From: Tillus elongatus
Taxonomy: Eukaryota; Arthropoda; Insecta; Coleoptera; Cleridae
Assembly (NCBI GenBank): GCA_964006375.1
Contig: OZ023265.1
Location: 8,061,660-8,125,659 of the forward strand
Reading direction: 5' to 3'
Length of the DNA stretch: 64,000 nt
Under the pieces are notes generated by a model. The model saw nothing but the letters and a program-made list of their open reading frames with translations. It was not told the origin of the DNA and searched no databases. Each line of letters begins with the position of its first letter. The stretch's first letter is position 1. The position numbers were made by a program, and so were the translations under genes. Shown in pieces: positions 12,286 through 23,112 of this stretch.

Positions 12286-12460
12286 TATTTTCCTTGTTCA
12301 AAATTGACGTGGGTTTAATTTTTATATCGTAATATTTAATAAAATTTTGATTTACTTGATTTTAAAGTACTTTTAGACCTTATTTGCACCCAAATCAATT
12401 AGCTTGTGTATCTAGCTATGTTTTTCAATCAAATGTTTCCTCATTTTACTTATATAAAAA

Positions 12461-13290
12461 GCCTGGACGCAGCAAATACGTTATGGTAGCGAATTCTGGC
12501 AAATATGTCTTGTTTATACAAAGACATTTGGTTGACAGTATAACCAATATAGTACTAACAAGCCATATTTCATTAAAATAGCTTTGTTATTTCAAAAAGT
12601 ACAAATATTTTCGGAAAATAAGCTTTAAAAGTTCCAGAAAAACTGGTCCGATTTTGCTAGACAACGAACCCCTTTAAGCTATTTACACATCTGAAAAGAT
12701 ATAATTAGAAGAGCATGCCTAGATTTCTATTACACATGTCAGAAAAGAAAATATTTATTTACATGCCACTTTAAAAGTAGATCTGACATTTGTCAAAATA
12801 ATTTGTCAGTTGAATATGACATGTACTGTTGCCATGGACTATTATGCACTATTGTATTACGCCTTACAAGAATCTTGTTTTTTGGAGTCCGAAAGCTTAT
12901 TTTACTGTTTTAATATTTTTTGACCCCTTAACCCGAAATGGTTTTTTTTGTCTATAAAATTACATCAATTGTCTTTATCATACAAAATATTTCGCCTTGT
13001 ATCCTAATTTGGCCTCCAGAGTAACCGAAATTTTTTGCATTAAATAGCCTTTTTTACTTTTAACTTAGGAATATAAATTTAGGTACATGGTTTAGCTTTA
13101 ATGATATAAACTAGCGTACCACATTTTGCACTATAGCTTTTTTTATTTTCGGAGAAAAAATTTACGAAAGAAAACACAAAATGTTCAGTGAAAAACTGGT
13201 ACGATTTTCTTGTCTAACGAAAGTCTCTAAGCTATTTTCAAAAGAAAGGTACCCACCAAATTTTATCAAAATCCGCCCATTATTACGTCC
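12461..13290 (-). mobile_element. family H element, reversed, 5' part missing
   Basis: Starts with the reversed 3' end (AGCCTGGACGCAGCAAATAC then GTTATGGTAGCGAATT) and runs through the core in reverse (GGTACGATTTTCTTGTCTAACG, near 13198-13220) to the GATAACTC-side boundary near 13290. The (TA)n array and 5' module are gone. Confidence 0.75.
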
Positions 13291-13299
13291 ACATTGTCA

Positions 13300-14070
13300 C
13301 AATGTGTGGAAGTATCGCATCGGCAGCAAAAATTTTGTTTCGCTTAAACGTCGCAAAAACGGTCAAAACGTCATTTGAAAACGATTTTTTTTGTCTGTCG
13401 GTCTGTGTGTCTGTCTGTTTGTAGCCACGATAACTTTAGAACGAATTGAGATATCGCCTTCGAATTTGGTGTACTGTTTACATCCGGCAAGCTAATGGTT
13501 CGGATTATTTTCAGATAGAATCGCTCCAGAACATAGGGGAGGAATGGGGGGTGATATGTGAAAATTGACATTTTTTTGTTAAAACTCGAGTAATATAACG
13601 TTTTAGGGTTTATTTATTAGAAATCTTTTAATTTCGTCAAACATCTGGTATTCTGTGCTGAAATTAAATTGGGGGTTGAATTTGTGGGGGTGGAATATCG
13701 TTGACGGAAATTTCGAAAAATTTGTTTTGCTAAAACGGGGTAAAAGTCTTAAAACACACAGAAAACTTGATTTTGGAACGATTTTTTTTATCTGTCGATC
13801 GGTCGTTAGATCGGTCTGTTTTTCTGTATGTCTGTCTGTTAGTAGGCGCAATAACTTTCGAACGAATTGAGATATCATCTTCAAATTTGGTATATACCAT
13901 GAGCACCCGACAAACGAACGGTTCACATTGTTTTTGGTTAAAATCGCTCCAGGAGGTAGGTAGAAATGGGGTTGACTTGGTGAAAATTGATATTTTTTTG
14001 TTAAAACTCATGTAATATAACGTTTCAAAAGTTTATAGGTACAAAAATACAAATATTTTTTTTGTAGTCA
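13300..14070 (+). repeat. GTCY-microsatellite repeat, two tandem units
   Basis: Two units of about 413 bp. Each begins with a run of GTCT/GTCG tetranucleotides (13393-13422; 13793-13843), then GCGCAATAACTTTCGAACGA-like and GAGATATC, AAATTTGGT, and later AAAATTGACATTTTTTTG and GTTAAAACTC. The same two-unit structure recurs at 34790-35470. The open frames crossing it on both strands are not genes. Confidence 0.85.
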
Positions 14071-14239
14071 AGTCATGGGCCCTGAACAAATTATCACAGC
14101 TATGCCGATTTTGATAAAATTTTGCATGTAGCTTCCTTTTGTAAATGGCTTGGACAAGTTCGTTAGTCAGGGAAATCGGACGAGGTTTTCCGCGAAAATT
14201 TGGAGTTTTCATTCGAAAAAAAATTATATCTCCGTAATT

Positions 14240-14403
14240 AACAAAGTAAGGGCAACGAAATTTGGTACACGGGTTTATATCCTTATAGGTAAGCTATCTG
14301 CCAAAATTTAGCTCTGTAGGTAACAAAGTAAGGGCAACGAAATTTGGTACACGGGTTTATATTTTTATAGGTAAGGTATATGCCAAAATTTAGCTCTGTA
14401 GGT
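14240..14403. repeat. 82-bp tandem duplication within family H
   Basis: Two units (14240-14321 and 14322-14403), each starting AACAAAGTAAGGGCAACGAA and ending in GCTCTGTAGG. Only a few mismatches between them, so the duplication is recent relative to the element. Other H copies have one unit. Confidence 0.85.
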
Positions 14404-14914
14404 TAAAGGACAAAAAAGTTACAGACATTTAAAGAAAAATAAATTTGGGTTTTCCTCAAAACGTCAAAGTCGCAATTTAAAACGTCAAAATTGGTAATAT
14501 TTAACTAAAACTATAAATATATAACTATAAACTCTTAGTTTCAGTCGTCATTGTCCTTCATTTTACTAAAATGTTTCCAGAAAATTTATTTCAAATAAAC
14601 CCTTTCTCTGATGCTTTAGCAGTAGTGTTGGCTATAGAGTTTATCGTTTAATGGTATATCATTTTTGTCGAATTTTCGTAAAAAATCATTAAAGCTCAAT
14701 ATATCCGTTATTACGCAAGTTACGAAAAAAAGTTGTATGCATTAATTATAGGGTGTCTTGAGCTACATCTTAAAAAATATTTCCACAATTACAGGCTGGC
14801 CTATAAGTCGTTGGTGATTCAAATTTTCTTTTTTTTTTTAATCGAACATGCCCTATGTTATTGCATTTTTGCATTTTCCATCGAAATATAATAGATCTTT
14901 GTAAGAAAAGAAAT

Positions 14915-15227
14915 TCGGCACGCAGCAAGTGCGTTATGGTAGCAAATTTTCATTAAATGCTTCAAATTTGAATCAATTTGCTATTAACCTATAAGGTTGA
15001 CCAGAAAACCAGTTTTTTCGGGAACAATTTAAGTTTACTTTCGAAAATTTTTGTACATTTTTAAACAATAAAGTTATTTTAATGAAACATGGCACATTGT
15101 TTCTAATATATAGAATATACTGGTAACCAAATTTGATGCCTGCTTTATTAAAAAACATATTTGCTACTAAAAACATTTTTATGAAAATTCACTACCATAA
15201 CGCACTTGCTGCGTCCAGCGTTTTTTA
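14915..15227. mobile_element. H-terminal foldback (MITE-like, about 310 bp)
   Basis: Left end CACGCAGCAAGTGCGTTATG, right end CATAACGCACTTGCTGCGTC, so about 45-bp terminal inverted repeats built from the H 3' end. Related copies: 26180-26490, 28130-28430 and 60735-61600. Each terminus contains the hairpin ACGCA-GCAAG-TGCGT. Confidence 0.85.
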
Positions 15228-15266
15228 AGTTATCGATGCGACACATAAATATAAATAAATAAATAA

Positions 15267-15334
<68 letters not shown>

Positions 15335-15537
15335 ATATAAACATATAAAAATTAAAACTGACCCCGGATATGTCTTCTATGGGGCCTAGTTCGCGCTCAT
15401 TTGAAGAAATTTTTCAAAATTCAAAAGTCGAGATCTACTCATTAGTGCATTTTTTAAAGAAAATTCACTAAAAGTGTAGATCATTTCTATGAAAACTCAC
15501 TACCATGGCGCACTTGCTGCGTATGGACTTTTTGTAG
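15228..15537 (-). mobile_element. family H fragment with AAAT and TA repeats
   Basis: (AAAT)n at 15247-15270 and (TA)n at 15270-15331, then the reversed 5' module (AAACTGACCCCGGATATG, GGGGCCTAGTTCGCGCTC). After it comes a separate plus-oriented 3' end (ACTACCATGGCGCACTTGCT, 15490-15510). A junction of two pieces. Confidence 0.75.
15270..15331. repeat. (TA)n array
   Basis: About 30 TA units next to an AAAT tetranucleotide run. Confidence 0.98.
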
Positions 15538-16206
15538 GTGTCATATTTATACACATGCAAAGTACGATTTAAGAGTTTTAAGGAAATTGCTATAAATTCC
15601 AAATCCACGTGGACGATATTCATTATGCTTTGCCTACTCGTTAGCCCAATTAAATTCTTTATGGGGGAAAAAATTCATATTTCAATTTATTTTAACTTTT
15701 ATGAATCTACTTCGTTTTAATTACTGGGACTGCGGTGGTAAAGCGAACGGAAGGAAAAAACTGGAAGGTAAATTACTCCCTTTTGTCACACTGCGCTCAC
15801 TATATTTGACTTTAATGAATATTCAATATACTGCCCTCATTATGAATTATTCATTTCCAACAATAAAATATTTGTACTGTTAATGACGGGCTTCGTCTGT
15901 TTGCTGAATTTATGCAATAATTATTATTTGCATCACCGTGGCTATAAAATATGATATTGATTGGTAAATCTGAAATACAATTTAATACCACTAAAGCGTG
16001 GGTAATAAAACTTCTAAATTTAATTACCCTAAGCTTGACAGCTGCTTAAATATTCCATATGAGGGCTATGTTCAACCCTTAAAGGGCGAGATTTCATCTT
16101 TGTAAAAATTTATTAAATAAAATGTAAAACTTAAAGAGTGTATTAAACATTATAGTGAAAAATATTCGTACCGAAATTCAGTTTTTGAATAAAAAACGAT
16201 GTTGCC
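15538..16206. other. no recognisable gene
   Basis: AT-rich. Contains CCCTTAAAGGG at about 16077, which might belong to the piggyBac end, but nothing is decisive. Confidence 0.5.
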
Positions 16207-16222
16207 ATATGGCAACGCTAGC
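16207..16222 (+). repeat. inverted repeat of piggyBac, left
   Basis: Sixteen bases exactly complementary to 21265-21280. It overlaps the perfect palindrome TTGCCATATGGCAA at 16202-16215. A third partial match, CGTTGCCATATGG, lies near 21627. Confidence 0.6.
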
Positions 16223-16251
16223 TTAATACGTATACAAAAAAAAATAGATAT

Positions 16252-16686
16252 TGTTACGTTCCACGGGTTACTGGATTTGTTGACTAGCAAAACACAGCTT
16301 TTTAAACTACTATTTTATTATTACCAACTATTTTCCAACACCAGTATCAACTAAAATATTTCTCTCTCTTACTAAATGTCTATAGAACTATATTCCACTA
16401 TTCGCCTTCTATGATCGCTTCTTAAACACCAACACTTATTGCTGACTCGCTTAATACTCTATGATCACTAATTCGGCACCGCACTAAATCAATAAGGAAC
16501 TAACTCACTCTGCGCACCGCTCGTCAATTTATACTGTCCATAGAGATTCCAGATCTTCTATACTATTCTACACCTGTCACTTCTGGTCCCTTCTAGAAAT
16601 ATCATTCCAGACTGTTCGCTGTTACCAACACACTACCATAGAAGTAACAAAGTTCCTAAACTTAATTCTCATAGACAAATGTGACA
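16252..16686 (-). repeat. 3' LTR
   Basis: Second LTR copy of the same element. TATAAAT lies at 16527-16533 and AATAAA at 16314-16319 (both minus strand). Confidence 0.92.
16314..16319 (-). terminator. polyadenylation signal in the 3' LTR
   Basis: AATAAA on the minus strand, about 60 bases before the LTR end, downstream of the TATA-like box in element orientation. Confidence 0.5.
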
Positions 16687-16702
16687 CTGCCCCCCTCTTA
16701 TA
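16687..16702 (-). promoter_or_regulatory. polypurine tract
   Basis: AAGAGGGGGGCAG directly abuts the 3' LTR on the minus strand, where plus-strand DNA synthesis of LTR elements is primed. Confidence 0.8.
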
Positions 16703-17480
16703 TTCGATCGTCCCGGTCCAATTCTGACATTTCTTGGTATGGCGTAAGTCTGTGCATATGGACCACGTTTATCTTGGTGATTTTTCGCACTACCAGGTTA
16801 CTGCCAGGCGACATTATTATTCCTTCACCGCCGATAGTCAGGATGTTAGTGCCAAGATCAAGTTTAGCGCACTGACCCTGAATTATAATCGGGTCTGATA
16901 TGGCGGCGACTATGGCTCTCTGATTTGCCTTCCATGTCCCAATTTGCAGCTTGACGTCAGTTTCGCCAAATACCTGGATCCGATCACCACCGGCTGCATT
17001 TACTCTGTACACTCTGTCTGGCTCTCTTACTCGCCATCTGGGAACCATGTCACGGCGAATAATCGTCCTAGGTGCGCCTGTGTCGACGACCATCTGGGTC
17101 TTATTACCGCTTACGTATCCGTCTACGATGAGAGCGTTGCCAGAATCGCTAACCTGAGAAATGGTTACCGGCCTTAGCTTCACTTTCTCCCTTACGCTTG
17201 ATCTTAAAGCCCAACATTCGCCCCTTATATGTCTCACCTTGCCGCAGTTCCAGCAGCGCAAAGGATTTACACGGTGAGCTCTTATTGGGTGTCCATGAGA
17301 CGTCGGCCTTATTTGTTCTGCTATTTTCTCCAGTAGCTCCATGATCTTGGATGGATCTGTTTTATTTTCTTCTGGGACTTGAAGACTGCGAACTTTTACA
17401 CGACTTTCTGACGCTTGCTTTACCGCTTCAAACTCGAAGGAATGTGCCAAAGTATCGTACAAGTTTTTGTGTCTCGCCAT
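16698..17480 (-). CDS. gag zinc knuckle plus aspartic protease
   Basis: A 260-codon frame. A retroviral-type CCHC knuckle, CWNCGKVRHIRGEC (C-x2-C-x4-H-x4-C), lies near residues 75-88. The protease follows: the active-site triad appears as VVDTGAPRTII near 130-140, with flap-like and C-terminal strands ending in LDLGTNILTIGGEG. In many relatives a GxDFL-type segment lies between the DPIII strand and this LDLG strand; here it is shortened to IIIQGQ, so part of the C-terminal subunit fold may be missing. The frame stops just before the polypurine tract, leaving no room for reverse transcriptase or integrase. Probably catalytically doubtful, but it is the best-preserved coding part. Confidence 0.85.
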   Translation of the reverse strand: MARHKNLYDTLAHSFEFEAVKQASESRVKVRSLQVPEENKTDPSKIMELLEKIAEQIRPTSHGHPIRAHRVNPLRCWNCGKVRHIRGECWALRSSVREKVKLRPVTISQVSDSGNALIVDGYVSGNKTQMVVDTGAPRTIIRRDMVPRWRVREPDRVYRVNAAGGDRIQVFGETDVKLQIGTWKANQRAIVAAISDPIIIQGQCAKLDLGTNILTIGGEGIIMSPGSNLVVRKITKINVVHMHRLTPYQEMSELDRDDRI

Positions 17481-18366
17481 CCTCAGCGCCTGTTGCGTGT
17501 CGGCATCTCTGATGCCGCCAATGAAGATTTGCAGCGACAGCTGGTTTAAAAACTCTATCGGAGCTATGCGGTAGGCTAATCGTGCCAGTCTGACAAGGTC
17601 GGTGTGGAGATGTTGGAGACTCGCCCGATTTCTGACAACGATTTTTCAACTGACATCGATACAGCTGCTGTAAATGCTGGTCGTCAAACCTCATCTCTAA
17701 TTGATGTTTAATGCTGTCAAAACTCAACGGTTCTTCCCTGGGAATACCTTGGAGCACATCTAGGGCATCTCCTCTGAGAGCTAATATTAACGAGGTCGTT
17801 TTTTCTCTCTCTATCTCGCCCCATCCATTTGCTGTAGCATCGGCTTCGAACTGGCGTAGATAAATACCCCATTAGACTGAGCCATCAAATGTGGGGACCT
17901 TAATCCTTACGACCGGGATATCTTCGAGTCTGATATTTCCCTTGGCTAGGGTTTCTAGTGTTTGCATTTTCTGCTGAACTTCTTGTATACTCGTCAGATT
18001 GTCATGTACATCGTCGTTGATACCCCTTACTCGACATTCTACTTATTGGAAGATGTCGTCTCTTATCTGCTTCATACGTTCGTCCACACACGAAGTAATA
18101 TTATCAATTCTGCTGGCTTGTTCTTGCAGAATTTTCTTTGTTTCGTCATCTTTTTTTCTCATTTTTTCTTTGGATTCTTCGTCTCGTTTTCTGGCCTCTT
18201 CATCTCTTTTTCTCATTTCTTCTTTGGCTTCTTTATCTCTTTTTCTGGCCTCTTTATCCCCTTTTCTCATTTCTTCATCTCTTTTTCTGGCTTCTTCTTT
18301 CATTTCTTTAATCAATTCCAATAGCTGGGCGTCAATATTGGCTGTTGAGCTACGTGTTTCAGGCAT
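17428..18366 (-). pseudogene. LTR element gag, N-terminal and capsid region
   Basis: The frame at 18366-18043 starts MPETRSSTANIDAQ and becomes a highly charged coiled coil of repeated ARKRDEE/MRKRDEE units (residues about 25-90), then hits a stop. Downstream in the same direction TFDGSV, GIYLRQFEADATANGW, LALRGDALDVLQGI and LEMRFDD are recognisable as Ty3-type gag core, interrupted by stops and at least one frameshift near 17600. The coiled coil is built from 15- and 24-base internal repeats. Gag would form the RNA-packaging particle; this copy is broken. Confidence 0.8.
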
Positions 18367-18516
18367 AGACGTACTTAAAGCTGGTACACAGTTTATTCTG
18401 TTTCAAGAACACACCCAGTTATGAGTTACCGCTGACACTGATCTTCCAGAGATTCTAGAAATTTTCACGTTGTTCAACGCATAGTCTGGATAATATTTCT
18501 GCTAGCAGCTTAAAAA

Positions 18517-18533
18517 TCCCACTTCTGACACCA
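18517..18533 (-). promoter_or_regulatory. primer-binding site
   Basis: TGGTGTCAGAAGTGGGA begins two bases inside the 5' LTR boundary. It complements ...CCCACTTCTGACACCA, which from memory matches an insect tRNA-Leu 3' end; the tRNA identity needs a database check. Confidence 0.75.
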
Positions 18534-18535
18534 GT

Positions 18536-18967
18536 TGTTACGTTCTATATGGTCCTGGATTTGTTGACAAGCAAAACACAGCTTTTCAAACTACTATTTT
18601 ATTATTACCAACTATTTTCCAACGCCAAGGTCAACTAAATTATTTCTCTCTCTTACTAAATGCCTATAGAACTATATTCCACTATTCACCTTCTATGATC
18701 GCTTCTTATACACCAACACTTACTGCTGACTCGCTTAATACTCTATGATCACTTATTCTACACCACACTAAATCAATAATGAACTAACTCACTTTGCGCA
18801 CCGCTCGTCTATTTATACTGTCCATAGAGTTTCCAGATCTTCTATACTATTCTACACCTGTCACTTCTGGTCCCTTCTAGAAATATTCCAGAGTGTTCGC
18901 TGTTACCAACACATTACCATAGAAGTAACAAAGTTCCTAAACTTAATTCTCATAGACAAATGTGACA
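18536..18967 (-). repeat. 5' LTR
   Basis: Starts TGTCACATTTGTC (minus strand, at 18967) and ends in GTAACA at 18536. A TATAAATAGAC box lies near 18807-18817. Matched by the 3' LTR at 16252-16686 with scattered substitutions and a short indel. Confidence 0.92.
18811..18817 (-). promoter_or_regulatory. TATA-like box in the 5' LTR
   Basis: TATAAAT on the minus strand, conserved in the other LTR at 16527-16533. Position inside the LTR fits a Pol II start for the element RNA. Confidence 0.55.
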
Positions 18968-18979
18968 ATATAAGTGATA

Positions 18980-20831
18980 TTATAACACATTGTAATTATA
19001 TTTGGTATGAACAATGGTGTGGCACTCTAGGCACATACCAACATCACATTTTCGACACATGGTGCGTATAATGGATGTACAAACTTCGCCTGCACATCTT
19101 CGCTTTTTCTTCCCTGGAGTTGGAATTAGTAAGTGATCTATGCGATCGTATCGAATGTCATCGGATACCCTGGATAGAGTAAGACTGACTTTTGACGTGG
19201 ACGGTTTTTCAGTACTCTTGGGCAATACTTTGTACCTCTCCAAGTAGTTTTGAACAATATGCCTTCGGAACTCTTTGAACAATATGCCTTCGGAACTGGC
19301 TGACATGCGCTTTTGTTTTACATTGCCTTCTTATGATCTAGTCGCTGACTATAGCTACATCTAGAAGCCATCTAAATATTGGCCACCACCAGTTTTTTCT
19401 TCTGAAACTAGTTCTGTATCTTCCTATATGCTCATCCAAAATGTCTGTACCCCCCATAAATTTATTGTATTCTCCTATAATTGATGGCCGTTGTATATAA
19501 ACTATTGTTTTCCCTTTTGTGAATACCGTCTTACAAAAGCTGTGAATACCGTTTTACAAAAGCTGTGAGCACAACACCGTGGCAGGTTGAATCTGCTGTT
19601 ACGACATTATTTTCCTTCCATTTTACAAGAATGATACTGTCTTCTCGATCCATACGAGATTCTATACCACCTCTTAAGTTCTTTTCAAAAGTTTTCTTAT
19701 CTGAAAGAGTATATGACTTTGGGATGCGATTATCTCTTATGATCCAATGCCGCCATAACCTTGTTCTTGTAAAAAATATAATAAATTTGATCCCGTAAAA
19801 AGGTTGTCAAAAAAATTGTATGGGAGGCTTGGATGTGGCATTTATTCTCCCATATTTAGAAGTGGGGCAGCACATTTGCCAAATGAAGACTCATAATCAT
19901 TTTTTCCTTTGGGTTATTTCCTTGGTATGGGTCAAAGTTTACTACGTAACCACAATCTGAATTGAGACACAACATCCGAAACGGATTGGTTTCTCGCTGA
20001 TAAACGGTTTTGCTGTATGTTTACCAAAATATTTTATCATTGACTCATCGTAGTCTAAATGCTCTTTTGGAACCCAGTTTTTTTATACATCTTTCCTTCA
20101 TAAAATCAATCAAATGTCGGAGAATCCACATTTTGTCTAATTGGTTGAGTTTATTGTTACCTGCGCAGTGCAAGAATCTCAAAATTTGTCTAATATATTT
20201 TCATTGCTTCAGTTACAGCACGTATATTCATATATTTGCCCGTGTCCCAGTAAAAATTTGTCTACCTGGTAACTCGTGATATCCACCCAAAATCATAATA
20301 GCAATAACACATTTAGTTTCTTCAGGTGAAATTGTCGGATTCGGCTAATTTATAAACAGTGCATAATTTGTAGATTCAGTAGCCAAAAGATCAATAATTT
20401 TATCATCAATAAATGTCGCAAAAATTTCTAAATTTGTCATATTTTCATATTTTGAAAAATCAAATTTCTGAAATTCTCTACAAACATTAGGTATGAGATC
20501 TCCATCAATCCATGAAATCTTCTCCAAACCTGGGCGTTGTGGTAACTGACTGTGTAACACGAAATTATCAGGTTCACCCAACATGACATAGCCTTACTTC
20601 AGCCGGAACTACTAACTGTTGCCGATTTAAATTATCGACAAGACCAGCCTTATCTTCGTCCTTAGAGTCTTCGTCTGTTAGGACGTTATTCTCAGAAGGT
20701 TCGATGAATATTCCATCGATATTTGCATCGTCCTCATCAATCATTTGCAACGCCTCTTCAGGCGTAAACCCCCGTTGCAAAGCAAAGCAGATATAAAAGG
20801 TACATGCCCCAAGCATAACATTTTTTCTCAC
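18980..20831 (-). pseudogene. piggyBac transposase pseudogene
   Basis: Pieces in order, minus strand: acidic N-terminus with TPEEALQMIDEDD and LVDNLNRQQLVVPAEVRL (20574-20831); FDFSKYENMTNLEIF and LLATESTNYALF (20345-20584); the first catalytic aspartate in LDYDESMIKYFG (about 20000-20050) with PIRFGY and LCLNSDCGYVVNFDPYQG; then KWKENNVVTADS (about 19570-19620), YNKFMGGTDILDEHIGRY (about 19420-19480), and a C-terminal zinc-binding CRKCDVGMCLECHTIVH (18980-19060). These are hallmarks of DDE piggyBac transposases. Several frameshifts break it, so it is inactive. Confidence 0.9.
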
Positions 20832-21264
20832 TGAACTGGCTCATGATATAATGACTTAGAAGAGATGTGATATTGCGCATATGTCCCACCCCCTCCTATG
20901 ACGTCACGTGGTGAGTAACGTTATAGAAGTCCAACTACACACAAAACAAAGTCATTCTCAATCAAAAAGTTTCTATACGTCAGTTTAATGTGGTTGAAGT
21001 TACGCCTATATTGTCTTTTTTTTTCAGATAATATAGATCGCAGCACTAAATTTAATCTTTTTCATTTTTATTACTTTCAACTGTATGACCTTAAATATTA
21101 GTAAAATACGTAATTTGTTAAGAGCTTGTGATGAAACGTCAAACCCCACTGCACGACAGCATATTATTGTTGCATTGGACTCACCACTTGACACCATGCG
21201 CGTGACAGGACTAAAAATAGGTAGTCGGAATATCATATCTCTCGTTATTTGATTCATGGAACTG

Positions 21265-21280
21265 GCTAGCGTTGCCATAT
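21265..21280 (-). repeat. inverted repeat of piggyBac, right
   Basis: GCTAGCGTTGCCATAT, the exact complement of 16207-16222. Confidence 0.6.
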
Positions 21281-22149
21281 TGAAACATCAATATAACTGA
21301 CATTACAAATTACGTATTTTGTGCCGTTTTATTATTGTGACTAATCCTATATACAACTCAACCATTTTACTAATCAGTTCAATTAGTTTTACTTATAAAT
21401 TACAAATAGCTAATTTTTTATGTTACTTACAGTAGTGTGAAGTCCAATATTTGTGACATTTACGAATTGGGCCAGATTGGGATCACAATTAAACAGAACC
21501 TACAAATTGTTGTCAAAAACCGAGCTAAAACTCAGATAAACAACCCTTCTTAAACGTCTTCACACTTTCAGACATAATCTCAAATAACAATGACAGAGGT
21601 TGGCACTGTTTTCGACAAACCTTGCCAACGTTGCCATATGGACATGCTATTCGTTGAACACATTACAATGAAAATATGTCCGGTAAAACAGCCAACTTTT
21701 GTCCAGTACAATCATTTCGTTTTATACTATAGTTTTTGACAGACGAAGCGTATGTGTCTCAAAGATATCTTGAATTTGATTATTGTGCCACTTATTAAAT
21801 TGCTGGAGGTTATATACAAGCCTGACGCAGCGAAAACAAGACAGACCCAATTTTTCATATTTTATGCTATTTAAAAAAAATGCTTGCAACCGTATTTTTC
21901 TTTCGAGGGGGAACCGTTTCGATACTTTTTTAAACCCTGTCAGTTTATCTCTATGGCGGAATGAGCTTCACCCCTGAAATTTGAAACAGAAATGGGTATT
22001 GAGTGACACCTCATATTGAAGATAATCAAATTATATTTTTGAAAAGTATCAGTTTTTGAAAATCGGTTCAATAGTTTTTGCGAAAACGCATTTTGAAGCG
22101 TTGTATTAATTATTGAACTAGGAATTAAACTGTCTAGATTTCCAAAACT
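21281..22149. other. no gene; weak family H traces
   Basis: A degenerate H 3' end (CCTGACGCAGCG) lies near 21822 in reverse. The remainder is unrecognised AT-rich sequence. Confidence 0.5.
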
Positions 22150-22440
22150 CAAGACTAAGGTATCTGGGTTTGATATTTGATAATTTTTCAAAATTCAAAA
22201 GTCGGGATCTCATCATTAGTGATTTTTTTAGAAAATTCACTAACATGGCTCTAAGTTAAAAAAGTCTAGACGCAGCAAATGAGTTATGGTAGCGAATTTG
22301 CATAGAACTGTTTTCAATATTGAATATGTCTGCTTTTTAAAGTAAGACATCAGATTTAGTAGATAAATTTGAGGTCTAAATTTAAAATTTTCCCTGGTCT
22401 GACTTTCCTGGCTAACGAACCTATCCAAACCGCTTTATGG
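22150..22440 (-). mobile_element. family H fragments, reversed
   Basis: Reversed 5' module (CAAAATTCAAAAGTCGGGAT, CATTAGTGATTTTTTTAG) at 22185-22245, followed by a reversed 3' end (GTCTAGACGCAGCAAATGAG) at 22265-22285 and part of the core (TTTCCTGGCTAACGAAC). Confidence 0.75.
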
Positions 22441-22454
22441 AAATGGCACGACGG

Positions 22455-22479
22455 GTAGTAGTAGTAGTGGTGGTAGTAG
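22455..22479. repeat. (GTA)n microsatellite
   Basis: GTAGTAGTAGTGGTGGTAGTAG at the 5' junction of the LINE that follows. Confidence 0.8.
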
Positions 22480-22484
22480 CATTA

Positions 22485-23036
22485 GTGTAATGAGGTCCAG
22501 GAGTATGCTGATGATCTAGTCATAATGGTTAGGGGAAAATCTGAGCAGGAACTAGCAAGTACTCTTCAAGAGGCACTAAATGTAGTGAATGATTGGTGTC
22601 GGAGGGAACAGATGTCTGTGAACCCCCGCAAAACTATCATTGTCCCATTTACTAGAAGAAGAAGGCTGGATAGATTAAAACCACCTATTCTTATGGGGAA
22701 AACGATTTCATTTACGGAACAAGCAAAATATTAGGTTACCTAGATAAGAAGCTCAACTGGGACGTACAGTTAGAGAATGTAATCCGCAGGGCTAAACTGT
22801 CCCTGTGGACATGCCGTAGAATCTGTGGAAATAACTGGGGAACAAACCCCCAACAGATGTACTGGCTCTATGTAGTGGTTATCAGACCAATGATAACATA
22901 TGGAGCCATAGTTTGGTGGCCCAAGGCACTTCGTGGTATCACGAGCGCCAAACTGGCTCATCTACAGAGACAAGCTAGTGATGATAACGGAAGCGATAAG
23001 CACCGCACTATCAGCCGCTCTGGAGGTCCTCCTTAA
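22485..23036 (+). pseudogene. LINE reverse transcriptase, palm-thumb fragment
   Basis: YADDLVIM is followed by WCRREQMSVNPRKT and by PPILMGKTISF, after which a 1-base shift is needed to continue into LDKKLNWDVQLENVIRR, WLYVVVIRPMITYGAIVWW and LAHLQRQAS. The upstream half of the palm and the endonuclease are gone. The frame ends near 23036 (SGGPP then stop). Confidence 0.85.
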
Positions 23037-23112
23037 TATTTCACCTCTTCACATATGGCTGGAGAGGGTGGCGAGGTGGACAACGTACAGATTATAACAA
23101 ACGGCCGACAGC

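Larger units (their letters stand above)
14075..15227 (+). mobile_element. family H core plus palindromic 3' part
   Basis: Core from GATTTTGATAAAATTTTGC through GACAAGTTCGTTAGTCAGG, ACGTCAAAGTCGC and TAGGGTGTCTTGAGC, followed by a 310-bp foldback at 14915-15227. The 5' module and (TA)n are missing on the left. Confidence 0.8.
16252..18967 (-). mobile_element. Ty3-type LTR retrotransposon, gag-protease only
   Basis: Two LTRs of about 435 and 432 bp in direct orientation (TG...CA ends) flank 1,849 bp of internal sequence, read right to left. A 4-bp ATAT duplication flanks the insertion (16248-16251 and 18968-18971). A tRNA-primer site follows the 5' LTR and a purine tract precedes the 3' LTR. 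The interior encodes a gag remnant with CCHC knuckle and an aspartic protease; reverse transcriptase, RNase H and integrase are entirely absent. Element size (2.7 kb) and intact cis signals suggest a non-autonomous derivative mobilised in trans. The two LTRs differ at roughly two to three dozen positions, so the insertion is not recent. Confidence 0.92.
16207..21280 (-). mobile_element. decayed piggyBac-type transposon split by an LTR element
   Basis: The transposase remnant (18980-20831) is bracketed by a 16-bp inverted pair: ATATGGCAACGCTAGC at 16207-16222 and its exact complement at 21265-21280. The LTR retrotransposon at 16252-18967 sits just beyond the transposase stop, in the 3' flank. 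True ends and TTAA target sites were not located; the inverted pair may be subterminal rather than terminal. Confidence 0.6.

Noticed and set aside
17962..18424. Plus-strand frames rich in FFFSHFF and SLFL residues, resembling membrane segments
   Set aside because: They are antisense shadows of the charged coiled coil of the LTR element gag on the minus strand.
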